Assembly (NCBI GenBank): GCA_963737555.1
Contig: CAVTTB010000007.1
Coordinates: forward strand, 186,001-250,000
DNA: 64,000 nucleotides
Direction of reading: 5' to 3'
Source of the DNA: JAHJQQ01 sp963737555
GTDB lineage: Bacteria > Pseudomonadota > Gammaproteobacteria > Thiohalobacterales > Thiohalobacteraceae
In this document: in pieces, positions 18,156 to 27,852 of the stretch
Numbering within the stretch: position 1 is the first letter of the stretch
How the letters are laid out: every line of letters begins with the position of its first letter
Made by a program: the position numbers and the translations under genes
Notes under the pieces: model-generated
Database searches by the model: none
What the model saw: only the letters and a program-made list of their open reading frames with translations
What the model was told of the DNA's origin: nothing

Positions 18156-18841
18156 AAGCAACCGCCGAACAGACCGCACGCTACAACTACAACCATACCG
18201 CCTGGTTCTACCAGCCATTGGCGGCCCTGTATTCGGCCGGTCTGATCAAAGCGTCCAAAGTCGCGCAGGTCGCACATATGCAACCGGGAGAACGGGTCCT
18301 CTATGCTGGCGTTGGCACGGGCGAGGATGCGCTGGAGGCTGCGCGCAAGGGTTTACGGCTGACCTGTATCGATCTCTCGCCCGCCATGCTGGAGCGTACC
18401 CGACACAAGATCGAGCAGCAGCATCTCCCATCTGTTATCCGGCCCGAATTCATCTGCGGCGACATTATGCAGCACGACCGACCCGAGCGTTACGACATCA
18501 TCTGCGCCAACTATTTTCTGAATGTCTTCGCCGAACCGCTGATGGTCAATGTACTCGCGCACCTGACCACCCTGCTCAAGCCGGGCGGTCGACTGATGAT
18601 CGCCGATTTTTCGTTGCCGCACGGGAACTGGCTGCAAAAGGGACTGCACACACTCTACTACCGGATTGCCAATACGTTCTACTGGAGTCTATCCGGAAAC
18701 GATCTGCACCCTATCTACGACTATCCGAAGTATTTTGCACAAGCTGGAATAGTAACGACCGCCACAGAACACTTCCCGCTGCTCAAATATGGGCCGGCGT
18801 GGTATTGGTCAGTGACGGGCACGAAGCCAGGTCTGACCTGA
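18152..18841 (+). CDS. SAM-dependent class I methyltransferase
   Basis: The 229-residue protein has the Rossmann SAM-binding motif VLYAGVGTGEDALEAA, then LTCIDLSPAMLE, ICGDIMQHDRPERYDIICANYFLNVF and LLKPGGRLMIADFS, a UbiE-like pattern. The substrate is unknown; a small hydrophobic product of the upstream oxoamine synthase is plausible. The start overlaps the YggS-like stop, and a hairpin (18849-18872) follows the stop, so the three genes look like one operon. The C-terminal part is rich in aromatic residues (YYRIANTFYWSL), compatible with a lipophilic substrate. Confidence 0.85.
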   Translation: MKATAEQTARYNYNHTAWFYQPLAALYSAGLIKASKVAQVAHMQPGERVLYAGVGTGEDALEAARKGLRLTCIDLSPAMLERTRHKIEQQHLPSVIRPEFICGDIMQHDRPERYDIICANYFLNVFAEPLMVNVLAHLTTLLKPGGRLMIADFSLPHGNWLQKGLHTLYYRIANTFYWSLSGNDLHPIYDYPKYFAQAGIVTTATEHFPLLKYGPAWYWSVTGTKPGLT

Positions 18842-18848
18842 ACAACGC

Positions 18849-18872
18849 TTGCTGCCGCCAACGCGGCAGCAA
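18849..18872. terminator. Hairpin between convergent methyltransferase and regulator genes
   Basis: A perfect 10-bp stem (TTGCTGCCGC at 18849-18858, GCGGCAGCAA at 18863-18872) with a 4-nt loop lies 8 bp after the methyltransferase stop and before the convergent regulator's stop at 18916. No strong U-tract follows on either strand. It may act as a bidirectional terminator. Confidence 0.5.
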
Positions 18873-18915
18873 ACATTGACATGGGACTACGGCTGGATTT
18901 GCGATGCTGCCAGCC

Positions 18916-19743
18916 TCAGACAGGGGCGACAGCCCCGAGGAAGCTCTCATCCAGGGGATCTGGAATACACGGAGCCAAGCCTTGGCGTAACAGGCGCTTG
19001 TCCAGTGTCATGCGAAACAGGCGAATCATATTGCTGACCGGGCACACCTGTTCGAATGCCATCAAAATCAGCTGGGCGCGGTTGGTAACGTCGAACTTCT
19101 TGAACACCCGCCCCAGATAGAGCTTCACGCTCTGCTGCGACAAGCACAGTTCGTCGGCGATCTCCTTGGTCGACAGCCCCTTCAATACCAGCTGAAAGAC
19201 ATCGACTTCGCGCCGCGACAACGTACTACCCAAGGTTTCGATTTTACGTTGGATGATCGCCTCGATCATCTCCTCCAGTTCGACGGCACTGCGCGCGAAC
19301 TCCGATAACACCGCACGTTCTGCCCAGATCTCGCCCGCGCGCACGCTGCGCAATGCGCGTCGCACCTGCTCGCCGGACATGTTTTCGTTGAGATAACCGT
19401 CGGCACCGGCACGAACGATGCGATGCAGGAAGGCACGCTCCATCTCTTGGCCGAACACCAGGATGCGGACAGCCGGTGCGACCTGCTTGAAGCGCGCAAA
19501 AAAACCGGCCATGGGTTGGGCGACTGCGCGATGATGGACTAACAGCACATCGGGGCGGCACCACCAGGAATTTGTCCCAGCAGCCGTCTCCGGGTTTGAC
19601 GCAGGCACTGATGACATTGGCTGGCTCGGTGGAAAGTAGATGGCTGAGCCCTTCCACATAGTGATCCAGATCGGCGAGGATAAAGATACGATTGCGGCCA
19701 CTGTCGTCAACGGATTCCCTGCTTCATCGCTCTTCCATGTCAT
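18916..19743 (-). CDS. NarL/LuxR-type regulator with a pseudo-receiver (two compensating frameshifts)
   Basis: The C-terminus is a LuxR-type helix-turn-helix: LSRREVDVFQLVLKGLSTKE and then LCLSQQSVKLYLGRVFKKFD. The N-terminus resembles a response-regulator receiver (IFILADLDHYVEGLSHLL, then LLVHHRAVAQP, RAGADGYLNENMSGEQV). His stands where the phospho-accepting Asp is expected (LLVD), so phosphorylation is unlikely. Part of the N-terminus (about 19555-19690) is in another frame, so two compensating indels are inferred, with an uncertain start. The gene converges on the oxoamine synthase operon and is its likely regulator. Confidence 0.8.
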   Translation of the reverse strand: MTWKSDEAGNPLTTVAAIVSLSSPIWITMWKGSAIYFPPSQPMSSVPASNPETAAGTNSWWCRPDVLLVHHRAVAQPMAGFFARFKQVAPAVRILVFGQEMERAFLHRIVRAGADGYLNENMSGEQVRRALRSVRAGEIWAERAVLSEFARSAVELEEMIEAIIQRKIETLGSTLSRREVDVFQLVLKGLSTKEIADELCLSQQSVKLYLGRVFKKFDVTNRAQLILMAFEQVCPVSNMIRLFRMTLDKRLLRQGLAPCIPDPLDESFLGAVAPV

Positions 19744-20035
19744 AGTTATTGTTTGTCATTAAGGAAGCCTCCGGACATGCACAGCTGCTAGCAATTACTG
19801 TAACGACTTTGTTACCGACTTCACTATATGTCCAACGCGAGACGACGCCAGTGGACGCAGGGCGATGCGCGGCACTAGACGAACGTCCAGTCGCGTTTCC
19901 GGCAGCAGATGTGCCGCAAGAGGTTGTATCACGACAGAATACTATCAGTGTCTGCTAATACTTTCTGCCTGTACCGGCGGACGGACACACGCGTCGACCA
20001 CACTGCGTAGACAGCCGCCTGCGGCAAACGTTCGA
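19744..20035. other. Intergenic region upstream of the regulator
   Basis: About 290 bp between the regulator start and the amgK stop, without a supported gene. It holds a short inverted repeat GTAAC-N6-GTTAC (19800-19815) within an AT-richer stretch, possibly the promoter or operator of the regulator. Confidence 0.4.
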
Positions 20036-21007
20036 TCACGTCTGCGCGAGCGCATCCAAACCGGCGAGTTGCGGATAACGCGATGCCACATCGACCACAT
20101 AACCCAGCGTGCGCGGGATATCGGCGAGATAACCGGGCTTACCGTCACGACGATACAGGCGCGCGAAAATGCCGGCCGCCTTGAGATGCCGCTGCACGCC
20201 CATCCAATCAAACCATTGCAGAAACCGTTTCTCGTCGGACTGATCGGCACGCAACACGCCGGACTGCACCGCGAGTTCGCAATAGCCGAGCGCCCAATCC
20301 TCGACCTGCGCGCGCGGCCAATCGATGTAGCAATCGCGCAGCAACGACACCAGATCGTAGGTCACCGGACCGATGACGGCATCCTGAAAATCGAGTATGC
20401 CGGGGTTGTGCCTTGGCGTGACCATGAGATTGCGCGAATGATAATCGCGGTGCACGCAGACCTGCGGCTGTTCCAGCGCGGACTCCGCGAGCAGATCGAA
20501 GCAGCGATCCAACATCGACGTCTGCGCGGCATCCAGCGTCAGCCCCAAGTGTTTACCCACCAGCCAATCGCGGAACAGCTCCATCTCGCGCAACAACATC
20601 GGCTTGTCATACGCGGGCAGCTCGCCGGCCTGCGGCCCCTGCGCCTGAATCACCAACAGCGCACCCAGAGCGTCGCCGTACAAACGCGGTGCCGTCTCGG
20701 CATTCAGCGCACGCAGGTAATGTTCATCGCCGAGATCGGACAACAGATAGAAACCGCGCTCGACATCGGCGGCCACCACCCGCGGCACATTCAGGCCCAT
20801 GTCGAGCAACAGCGCATCGACCTTGAGGAACGGCCCCATATCCTCCTTGTCCGGCGGCGCATCCATGACGATGTAGCTGGCGTCGGCGGTGCGGGCGCGG
20901 AAATAACGGCGGAAGCTGGCATCGGCCGAGGCCGGACGGATATCGAGGGCCGCAAAGGCCGGTTCGGCCTGCAACCAGGCGGTGATTTGTTCAAGACGTT
21001 CAGGCAC
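20036..21007 (-). CDS. amgK: N-acetylmuramate/N-acetylglucosamine kinase
   Basis: AmgK phosphorylates MurNAc (and GlcNAc) at the anomeric position during wall recycling, feeding MurU. The 323-residue protein has the aminoglycoside-phosphotransferase fold: SADASFRRYFRA, the catalytic loop VCVHRDYHSRNLMV and the metal-binding ILDFQDAVIGP. It ends with the typical QWFDWMGVQRHLKAAGIFARLY segment. GTG at 21005-21007 (VPERLEQ) matches the family N-terminus. The longer frame overlaps lptD on the opposite strand and is discarded. It diverges from lptD, as in Pseudomonas. Confidence 0.93.
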   Translation of the reverse strand: MPERLEQITAWLQAEPAFAALDIRPASADASFRRYFRARTADASYIVMDAPPDKEDMGPFLKVDALLLDMGLNVPRVVAADVERGFYLLSDLGDEHYLRALNAETAPRLYGDALGALLVIQAQGPQAGELPAYDKPMLLREMELFRDWLVGKHLGLTLDAAQTSMLDRCFDLLAESALEQPQVCVHRDYHSRNLMVTPRHNPGILDFQDAVIGPVTYDLVSLLRDCYIDWPRAQVEDWALGYCELAVQSGVLRADQSDEKRFLQWFDWMGVQRHLKAAGIFARLYRRDGKPGYLADIPRTLGYVVDVASRYPQLAGLDALAQT

Positions 21008-21190
21008 GCGTGGATTCCGGATAAGTGCGACGCGCCAGTATAGCCGAGGCACAGCGCCAATGACTTCGCCAAATACCTCGCCGTTTACCCCGCTGTGGAC
21101 CAGAAAGTCATTGAAGGATAAGCCGTGCTGTGCGATTTTACGGGGCGCCCGCCGGGCAGGCCATGACGACGCCTCGCAAGGAAAATCACT

Positions 21191-23859
21191 GTGAATGAAC
21201 GCTCTCTGCTCGCCGCCCTGATCGCGGGCCTGATCCTGCCGCCCACCGCGCTTGCGCAAGACGCCGCGGGATTCCCCTGGCAGTGCCGGCAGGATGCGCA
21301 AGGCGGTTGGCAATGCAGTGCAGCAGCACCCAACAGTGTTCCGGCCGCGGCGCCCGCCGGCCCTGCAGAGATACCTCCAGCGCCGGCAGCGACACCCTTG
21401 GCAACCCCAACACAACCGGCAGAGACAGCCGCTCCCGTCGCGCCCTCACCTACCCAGGCCACGCCACCCGCGGCACCCACAGCCACCCCGGTTACGCCGG
21501 CTAAAGTTGCGCCGGAAAAAACGGCAGCGCCCACAAGAACTCCCGCGCCGGTAGACACAGCAGCACCCTTACCAACGGCACCGAGCCCCAGCGTTTCCGC
21601 GCCCGAGAACGCGCCGTCGCCAATGCCATCAACAGTGCCAGTGCCGTCGCCACCCGTACCGTCCCCGACTGAGCCACAGCCCGTCGCGCGCACCGAACCG
21701 CAACCGATCACAGAAAGCGACCGTTACGACCCCTGGGCGTTGTGCGCCGCCACCGAATCCCCCGAGCTGCCCGCAGTCGACCTGACCGAAACGAATCTGA
21801 CGGCCGACGATGCCAACACCGAACCGGGGCCGGTCTATATCCTGACCGGCAATGCCGTGGTCGAACGCCCAGGCAGTCGTGTGCAGGCCGATCGCATCCG
21901 CTACGACGAGGCAAAACAGCAGGTCAATGCCGACGGCAATGTGCAGTTCGATCAGGCCGATCTGCGCGTGACCGGCAGCCAGGCCACCTTGCTCCTCGAC
22001 AGCGACCAGGGCGATATCAGTGACGTGCGCTATGCCGTGCCCAGCCGCCATGCGCGCGGCGCGGCCGTGAGTGCACATCAGGAGAACAAATCGCTGCGCA
22101 GCTTCGAGCAGGCCACCTACACCACCTGCGACGAAAACAGCGAGGCTTGGCGGCTGAATGCACGCACCGTCACCTTGAAACATGATGAAGGCTTCGGTAC
22201 GGCGCGGCATGTATGGCTGGAACTCGCCGATATGCCGGTGCTGTATACGCCGTATATCAGCTTTCCGATCGACGACCGCCGCAAGAGCGGTCTGCTGGTG
22301 CCGCGCATCGGCAGCTCGGACAATACCGGCGCCGAACTGGCGCTGCCGTATTACTGGAACATCGCCCCGCACCGCGACGCTACCATCACGCCACGGCTGA
22401 TGAGCGAGCGTGGCGTGCAGTTGCAAAGCGAATTCCGCTATCTGAATCCGACCAACAGCGGCGAGATCGGCCTGGAATATCTGCCCTCGGACGACGATTA
22501 CGACAACGAAGACCGCTCGTTGTTCAGCATCAACCATAGCGGCCGCCCGCTGGAGCGCCTGCGCACCAGCCTCCGTTCGGCGCGCATGTCTCGGACGATC
22601 AGTATTTCGAGGATCTCAGCACCAGCCTGGCTGTCAGCAGTACCACACATCTAGAACGGCGCGGCCAGGCCGCTTATAACGGCGATGGCTGGGATCTGAC
22701 CGGGCGCGTGCAGGACTTCCAAACCATCGACAGCACCATTCCGGATATCCAGCATCCCTACCGGCGTCTGCCGCAGGTGTTGTTCAGCGCCAATCCGCTC
22801 ACCCAACCCTATGGCCTGAACCTGACCCTCGACAGTGAGGCGGTGCAGTTCGATCACGACGAAAAACTCACCGGCACACGCCTGGATCTGCTGCCCAAGG
22901 TGAGCCTGCCGCTGGGCGCGGCGGCCTGGTATGTGACCCCGGCGGTGGGCGCGCGTTACACCCAATACAACCTGGATGACGCCCGCGGCTTCGGCTTTGA
23001 CAGCAGCCCGAATCGCACCACGCCCATCGCCAGCCTCGACAGTGGCCTGTTTTTCGAACGCAACACCACCGTGTTCGGCACGGGGCTGATGCAGACCCTG
23101 GAACCCCGCGCGTTCTATCTGTACGTCCCGCACGACGACCAGACCGATCTGCCGGTGTTCGACACCGGCTTGACCGATTTCAGCTTTCAGCAATTGTTCG
23201 CGGACAACCGCTTCAATGGTGCGGACCGCATGGGCGATGCCGATCAGCTGACCCTGGCCGCCACCAGCCGCTGGCTGGACCCGGCCACCGGCACCCAGCA
23301 CGTCAGTTTCAGCCTCGGCGAGATCCTCTATTTCCGCGATCGCGAGGTCACCCTGCCTGGCAAACCCGTGGCGGACCAGAGCAGTTCGAATCTGGTCAGT
23401 GAGCTGGATGTGCGCCTGTCGCAGACCTGGAAAACCGTCGCCGGACTGGAATGGGATCCGAACGAAACCAAGACCGAACGCAGCAGCATCCGCGTGCAAT
23501 ACCAGCCGGATGAACGTCATTTGTTCAACGTCGCCTACCGCTACCGCAGCGGCGACCTGGAGCAGATCGACACCTCGGCGCTGTGGCACTTCACGCCGCG
23601 CTGGCACGGCGTCATGCGCTGGAATTATTCCCTGCCCGACAGCACCTTGCTGGAAGCCTTCGGCGGCGTGGAATACGAAAGCTGCTGCTGGATCGTGCGC
23701 GTGGTGGGACGCAGCTATATCGGCGATACCGATACCGACCCGCAGGCCGAACGCAACGACGCCATCCTCCTGCAACTCGAACTCAAGGGCCTGACCAGCC
23801 TCGGCGACCCGATCGAGTCGCTGCTGGAAGATGGTATCCTTGGCTACTCACGTAATTGA
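21191..23859 (+). CDS. lptD: LPS-assembly protein LptD (one frameshift)
   Basis: LptD, with LptE, inserts lipopolysaccharide into the outer leaflet of the outer membrane. After a signal peptide (AALIAGLILPPTALAQ) comes an unusual Pro/Ala/Thr-rich linker of about 130 residues. The periplasmic OstA-like domain (GNAVVERPGSRVQADRIRYD) and a beta-barrel follow. The conserved C-terminal Cys pair is in ESCCWIVRVV, and N-terminal Cys residues are present for disulfides. A missing base near 22580 splits the frame, and restoring it joins SLRYGAH-like sequence to SDDQYFEDLSTSLAV. surA follows with an overlap at the stop. Confidence 0.93.
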
Positions 23860-23873
23860 TCAGGTCCACTGCC

Positions 23874-25175
23874 GTGCTGAAAAATGCTATCGAAATGCTA
23901 TCCCGCTCCGTGTTGCTCCTGGCCGCGCTGACCGGCTCTATGGGCGCACTCGCCGCTGAACCCCTCAACCGCATCGTCGCCGTCGTCAACGATGACGTGG
24001 TGCTGGCCAGTGAGTTCGAGGCCAAGCTGAACATCGTGCGCGAGCAACTGCGCGCCCAGAACACCGAGTTGCCGCCCGAAAACGTGCTCCGGCAACAGGT
24101 GCTCGACCGCGTCATCCTCGATCAGCTGCAGCTGCAACTGGCGGTCAGCAACAACATTCAGGTCGATGACGAGACACTCGCCAGCAATCTGCGCAACATC
24201 GCCCAGCAGAACAACATGAGCCTGGAGCAGTTCCGCGCGACGCTGGAGGGCGAGGGTCACGACTTCAATGCCTTCCGCGAAGAGATCCGCAACCAGATCA
24301 CCATCGCGCGTCTGCATCAGCAAATGGTCGGCAGCCGCATCAACGTCACCGAACAGGAAATCGATACGCTGCTGGCCAACGAGAAAACCTGGGGCGGCGC
24401 CGAAAAGGAATATCACCTCGGCCACATTCTGATTCCCGTGCCGGACGGCGCCTCGCCGGAACAGAATCGCGCCGCGCAGAAACAAGCCGAAGATACCGTG
24501 GCCGCCCTGCGCGGCGGTGCGGATTTCGCAAAAACCGCGGTCGCGGTTTCCGCCGGCCAGACCGCGCTGCAAGGTGGCGATTTGGGCTGGCGCAAGGCCG
24601 GACAACTGCCGACCGTCATGGCGGAAGTCGTCAACAATATCCAGGCCGGTGAGATCGCCGATCCGGTGCGTGCCGCCGGCGGTTTCCACATCGTCAAACT
24701 GCTGGAAGTGCGCGGCGAAGGCCGGCAGGTTATTACGCAGACGCATGCCCGGCACATTCTGCTCACCGCCGATGAACTGTTGCCCGAAGCGGAAGTCCCC
24801 AGCCGCCTGGAGCAATTGCGTGAGCGTCTGGTCGGCGGTGAAGACTTCGCCGCGCTGGCACGCGCGCACTCCAAGGACAAGGTGTCGGCCTCCAAAGGTG
24901 GCGATCTCGGCTGGACCAATCCCGGCGATCTGGTGCCGCAATTCGAGGAAGCAATGAATGCCTTGAAGATCGACGAAATCAGCCAGCCCGTCGAGACGCG
25001 TTTCGGTTGGCACATCATTCAGGTGCTGGAACGTCGCGAGCATGACAGTACCGACGAACTCAAACGCAATCAGGCCCGCGAACTCATCCGCAAGCGCAAA
25101 ACCGACGAAGAACTCGCACTGTGGATGCGGCGCCTGCGTGACGAGGCGTATGTCGAATACCGCACAGAAGAGTAA
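23874..25175 (+). CDS. surA: Periplasmic chaperone and peptidyl-prolyl isomerase SurA
   Basis: SurA escorts outer-membrane proteins, LptD among them, across the periplasm. A signal peptide (RSVLLLAALTGSMGALAA) precedes the chaperone N-domain (LNRIVAVVNDDVVLASEFE). Two parvulin domains follow, marked by YHLGHILIPVPDGAS with GGDLGWRKAGQLP, and ARHILLTADELL with GGDLGWTNPGDLVPQFEE. GTG at 23874 gives a 433-residue protein. An ATG at 23895 is also possible, and a TTG at 23856 overlaps the lptD stop. The order lptD-surA-pdxA-rsmA is the standard gammaproteobacterial one. Confidence 0.95.
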   Translation: MLKNAIEMLSRSVLLLAALTGSMGALAAEPLNRIVAVVNDDVVLASEFEAKLNIVREQLRAQNTELPPENVLRQQVLDRVILDQLQLQLAVSNNIQVDDETLASNLRNIAQQNNMSLEQFRATLEGEGHDFNAFREEIRNQITIARLHQQMVGSRINVTEQEIDTLLANEKTWGGAEKEYHLGHILIPVPDGASPEQNRAAQKQAEDTVAALRGGADFAKTAVAVSAGQTALQGGDLGWRKAGQLPTVMAEVVNNIQAGEIADPVRAAGGFHIVKLLEVRGEGRQVITQTHARHILLTADELLPEAEVPSRLEQLRERLVGGEDFAALARAHSKDKVSASKGGDLGWTNPGDLVPQFEEAMNALKIDEISQPVETRFGWHIIQVLERREHDSTDELKRNQARELIRKRKTDEELALWMRRLRDEAYVEYRTEE

Positions 25176-25217
25176 GCGGATTATTCATATCCGACAGACC
25201 CCGCCGCGCCTGCTGCT

Positions 25218-26214
25218 ATGAATCACATACCGCGCTTGGCCATCACGGCCGGCGAACCGGCCGGCATCGGTCCCGATCTGTGCATACAGCTCGCCGCGCG
25301 CGATTATCCTGCCGAGTTGGTCGTCATCGCCGATACCGAAATGCTCGCGCAACGCGCCGCGCAACTTGGCATCAGCATCAACTTGATAGCGTTCGATCCC
25401 GACCGCCCGGCGCAAACGCATCGCCAAGGCCAACTCATCGTGCAGGCGGTTGCAACCGACGCGCCGGTGCACGCCGGCCGGTTGAATTCCGCCAATGCGC
25501 GCTATGTACTGAACTGTCTGGATGTCGCCGTGGACGGTTGCCGCAGCGGACAATTCGACGCCTTGGTCACCGGCCCGGTGCACAAGGGCATCATCAACGA
25601 TGCCGGCATTCCCTTCAGCGGCCACACCGAATACCTCGCCGAGCGTTGCGCAACACCGCACGTGGTCATGATGCTCGCCACGGAAGGTCTGCGCGTGGCC
25701 TTGGCCACCACGCATCTGCCGATCGCGGCCGTCAGCAGCTGCCATCACAGCGGCGTCGCTGACGACAACGCTACAGATTCTGATCCACGACCTGCGCACG
25801 CGCTTCGGCATTGCACGACCGCGCATCCTGGTGTGCGGTCTCAATCCGCATGCCGGCGAAGGCGGCCATCTCGGCCGCGAAGAAATCGACGTCATCGCAC
25901 CGGTGCTGGAAGCATTGCGTGGCGCGGATGCCGAACTGCTCGGACCGCTGCCGGCCGATACGCTGTTCACGCCGAAATATCTCGATCACGCCGATGCCGT
26001 GTTGGCGATGTATCACGACCAGGGTCTGCCGGTCCTGAAGTACAAAGGCTTCGGTCGCGCCGTGAACATCACGCTCGGCCTGCCGATCATCCGCACTTCA
26101 GTCGACCACGGCACCGCGCTGGATCTCGCCGGCAGCGGCCGCGCCGACATTGGCAGCCTGGAAACCGCGCTGGAGGTTGCGCTCGATATGCTACGACGCA
26201 GCGCGCCCGCATGA
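25218..26214 (+). CDS. pdxA: 4-hydroxythreonine-4-phosphate dehydrogenase (one frameshift)
   Basis: PdxA oxidises 4-phosphohydroxy-L-threonine in the DXP-dependent route to pyridoxal phosphate. N-terminal ITAGEPAGIGPDLCIQLA, TGPVHKGIINDAG and FSGHTEYLAE, and C-terminal GLNPHAGEGGHLGREE and MYHDQGLPVLKYKGFGRAVN (metal-site His residues) are all present. One extra base near 25738 shifts the frame at AAV-AAITAASLTTTLQ. The stop overlaps the rsmA start. A PLP biosynthesis gene in a window with several PLP enzymes is coincidence of a conserved neighbourhood, not evidence of linkage. Confidence 0.94.
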
Positions 26215-27005
26215 GCCATATTCCGCGCAAACGCTTCGGCCAGAATTTCCTGCACGATGCGAACATCATTCACAAGATCATCGCCGCGATTGCACCGCAG
26301 GCCGGCCAGGATCTGCTCGAGATCGGCCCTGGCCAAGGCGCGATCACGATACCGCTGCTGAAACGCTGCCATCGCCTGCAGGCGGTCGAGCTCGATCGCG
26401 ATCTGCTGGCGCCGCTCGCACACGCCGCCGCCGACGCCGGTGAATTGATCTTGCACAACCGCGATGCGCTGCGCACGGATTTCTGTGCCCTGCGGCTTGG
26501 CGAACAGCGACTGCGCGTCATCGGCAATCTGCCGTACAACATTTCGACACCGCTGTTGTTCCATCTGCTCGATCAAGCCGACTGTATCGAAGACATGCAC
26601 TTCATGCTGCAAAAAGAAGTCGTCGAACGCATGGCGGCGGCGCCCGGCACGGAGCACTACGGACGGCTCTCGGTGATGTTGCAATACCGCTGCGAAGTCA
26701 TGCCCTTGTTCAGTATCGGGCCGGGCGCGTTCCGTCCGCCACCGAAAGTGGAATCGGCATTCGTGCGCCTGCTCCCGCACCGCACGCTCCCGATCACCGT
26801 GCGCGACGAGACGTTGTTCGCCCGTGTCGTGCAACTGGCCTTTGGCCAACGCCGCAAGACCTTGCGCAATACACTCAAAGGTCTGCTCGACGACACCGAC
26901 TACGCCGCGCTCGGGATCAATCCGCAGATTCGCGCCGAACAACTCGATCTGGCGAGTTTCGCGCAGCTTGCCGATCGTGCCGCGCTGAAATCAGCGGGAA
27001 TATGA
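26211..27005 (+). CDS. rsmA: 16S rRNA A1518/A1519 dimethyltransferase
   Basis: RsmA (KsgA) dimethylates two adjacent adenines near the 3' end of 16S rRNA as a late 30S assembly check. The 264-residue protein has KRFGQNFLHD at the start, the SAM motif LLEIGPGQGAIT, the catalytic IGNLPYNISTPLLF and GAFRPPPKVESA. The ATG at 26211 overlaps the pdxA stop. In many relatives apaG and apaH follow directly; here a sugar-metabolism block comes between. Confidence 0.96.
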   Translation: MSHIPRKRFGQNFLHDANIIHKIIAAIAPQAGQDLLEIGPGQGAITIPLLKRCHRLQAVELDRDLLAPLAHAAADAGELILHNRDALRTDFCALRLGEQRLRVIGNLPYNISTPLLFHLLDQADCIEDMHFMLQKEVVERMAAAPGTEHYGRLSVMLQYRCEVMPLFSIGPGAFRPPPKVESAFVRLLPHRTLPITVRDETLFARVVQLAFGQRRKTLRNTLKGLLDDTDYAALGINPQIRAEQLDLASFAQLADRAALKSAGI

Positions 27006-27096
27006 CCGAACGCAGGTATTGGCCGAGCGGTACGCTGTACCTGCAGGGCATCCACTGGCTATGCTTAACATGGGAACCGATAAGGGAGAGACCCGT

Positions 27097-27540
27097 ATGG
27101 AAAACTACCGACATATTCTGTTAGCCCTGGATTTCGGGCCTGGCCACGAGCAGGTGGTCGCGCGCGCTACGAGGCTCGCCCAGGCCGAGCATGCGCGCTT
27201 CAGTCTGGTCCACGTCGTGGAATTTCTACACGTCGATCTGGCCAACGAGTTGGTATTGCCCCAGGACGTGGCGCTGGAAAGTCAGATCATGGCGACGGCA
27301 CGACGCAAGCTGGCGCGCATCGCCAGTGACATCGGTAGTTTGGAATCCATTGGACAATGGGTGGAGTTAGGCTCGACCAAACAGGAAATCCTCCGCATCG
27401 CGGAACAGGAGCAGGTCGATCTGATCGTCATCGGCAGCCACGGCCGGCATGGGCTGGGACGCTTATTAGGTTCGACGGCAAACGCCGTACTGCACGGCGC
27501 ACCCTGCGACGTGCTGGCAGTGCGTATCCGCCCTGAGTGA
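27097..27540 (+). CDS. Universal stress protein (UspA family)
   Basis: A single-domain 147-residue USP, a cytoplasmic stress or nucleotide-binding protein. It begins YRHILLALDFGPGHEQVVARA and carries the ATP-binding signature GSHGRHGLGRLLGSTANAVL (G-2X-G-9X-G[S/T]), so nucleotide binding is likely. ATG at 27097 is chosen because AAGGGAGAG stands 5-13 bp upstream; an in-frame extension to 27019 lacks similarity. It opens the block inserted between rsmA and apaG. Confidence 0.9.
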   Translation: MENYRHILLALDFGPGHEQVVARATRLAQAEHARFSLVHVVEFLHVDLANELVLPQDVALESQIMATARRKLARIASDIGSLESIGQWVELGSTKQEILRIAEQEQVDLIVIGSHGRHGLGRLLGSTANAVLHGAPCDVLAVRIRPE

Positions 27541-27544
27541 GCCG

Positions 27545-27685
27545 CTAGGGCTGTAGACCCGGCAACAACGACGCCGCGACGTGCAACGCCGTCGGCAGAT
27601 TCATGGTTACAAGCACCCCCAATCCCACGAGCAGCGCCAACAGCACCAGCGGGTCAGGCTTGCGATTTCGGTAAACAGGTTTCAT
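27545..27685 (-). CDS. Small single-pass membrane protein
   Basis: A 46-residue protein starting MKPVYRNRKPDPLVLLALLV, with one hydrophobic helix (about residues 12-29) and a short hydrophobic tail (AASLLPGLQP). A strong Shine-Dalgarno (GGAGGG) 4-9 bp upstream of the ATG at 27683-27685 supports expression and rules out the longer frame. I do not recognise a family. It ends 4 bp from the convergent USP gene. Confidence 0.6.
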   Translation of the reverse strand: MKPVYRNRKPDPLVLLALLVGLGVLVTMNLPTALHVAASLLPGLQP

Positions 27686-27852
27686 GGCTCCCTCCCGGAT
27701 AATGGGCAGTCCGTTCCGGGCAACCATGCAAACACCGGGCCGGTTCCACGCGTGACTGAATTGTCTTCAGTCTGCGCGTACGGCCCCACGCCCTACCGCG
27801 ATGGGCTTCAAATCTCCCGCGTGACCGGCATCACAAAGCCGGCAATAGAGCC

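Noticed and set aside
20036..21415. amgK frame extended to 21415
   Set aside because: The extra N-terminus is low-complexity and overlaps lptD antisense; the family begins at the GTG at 21005-21007.
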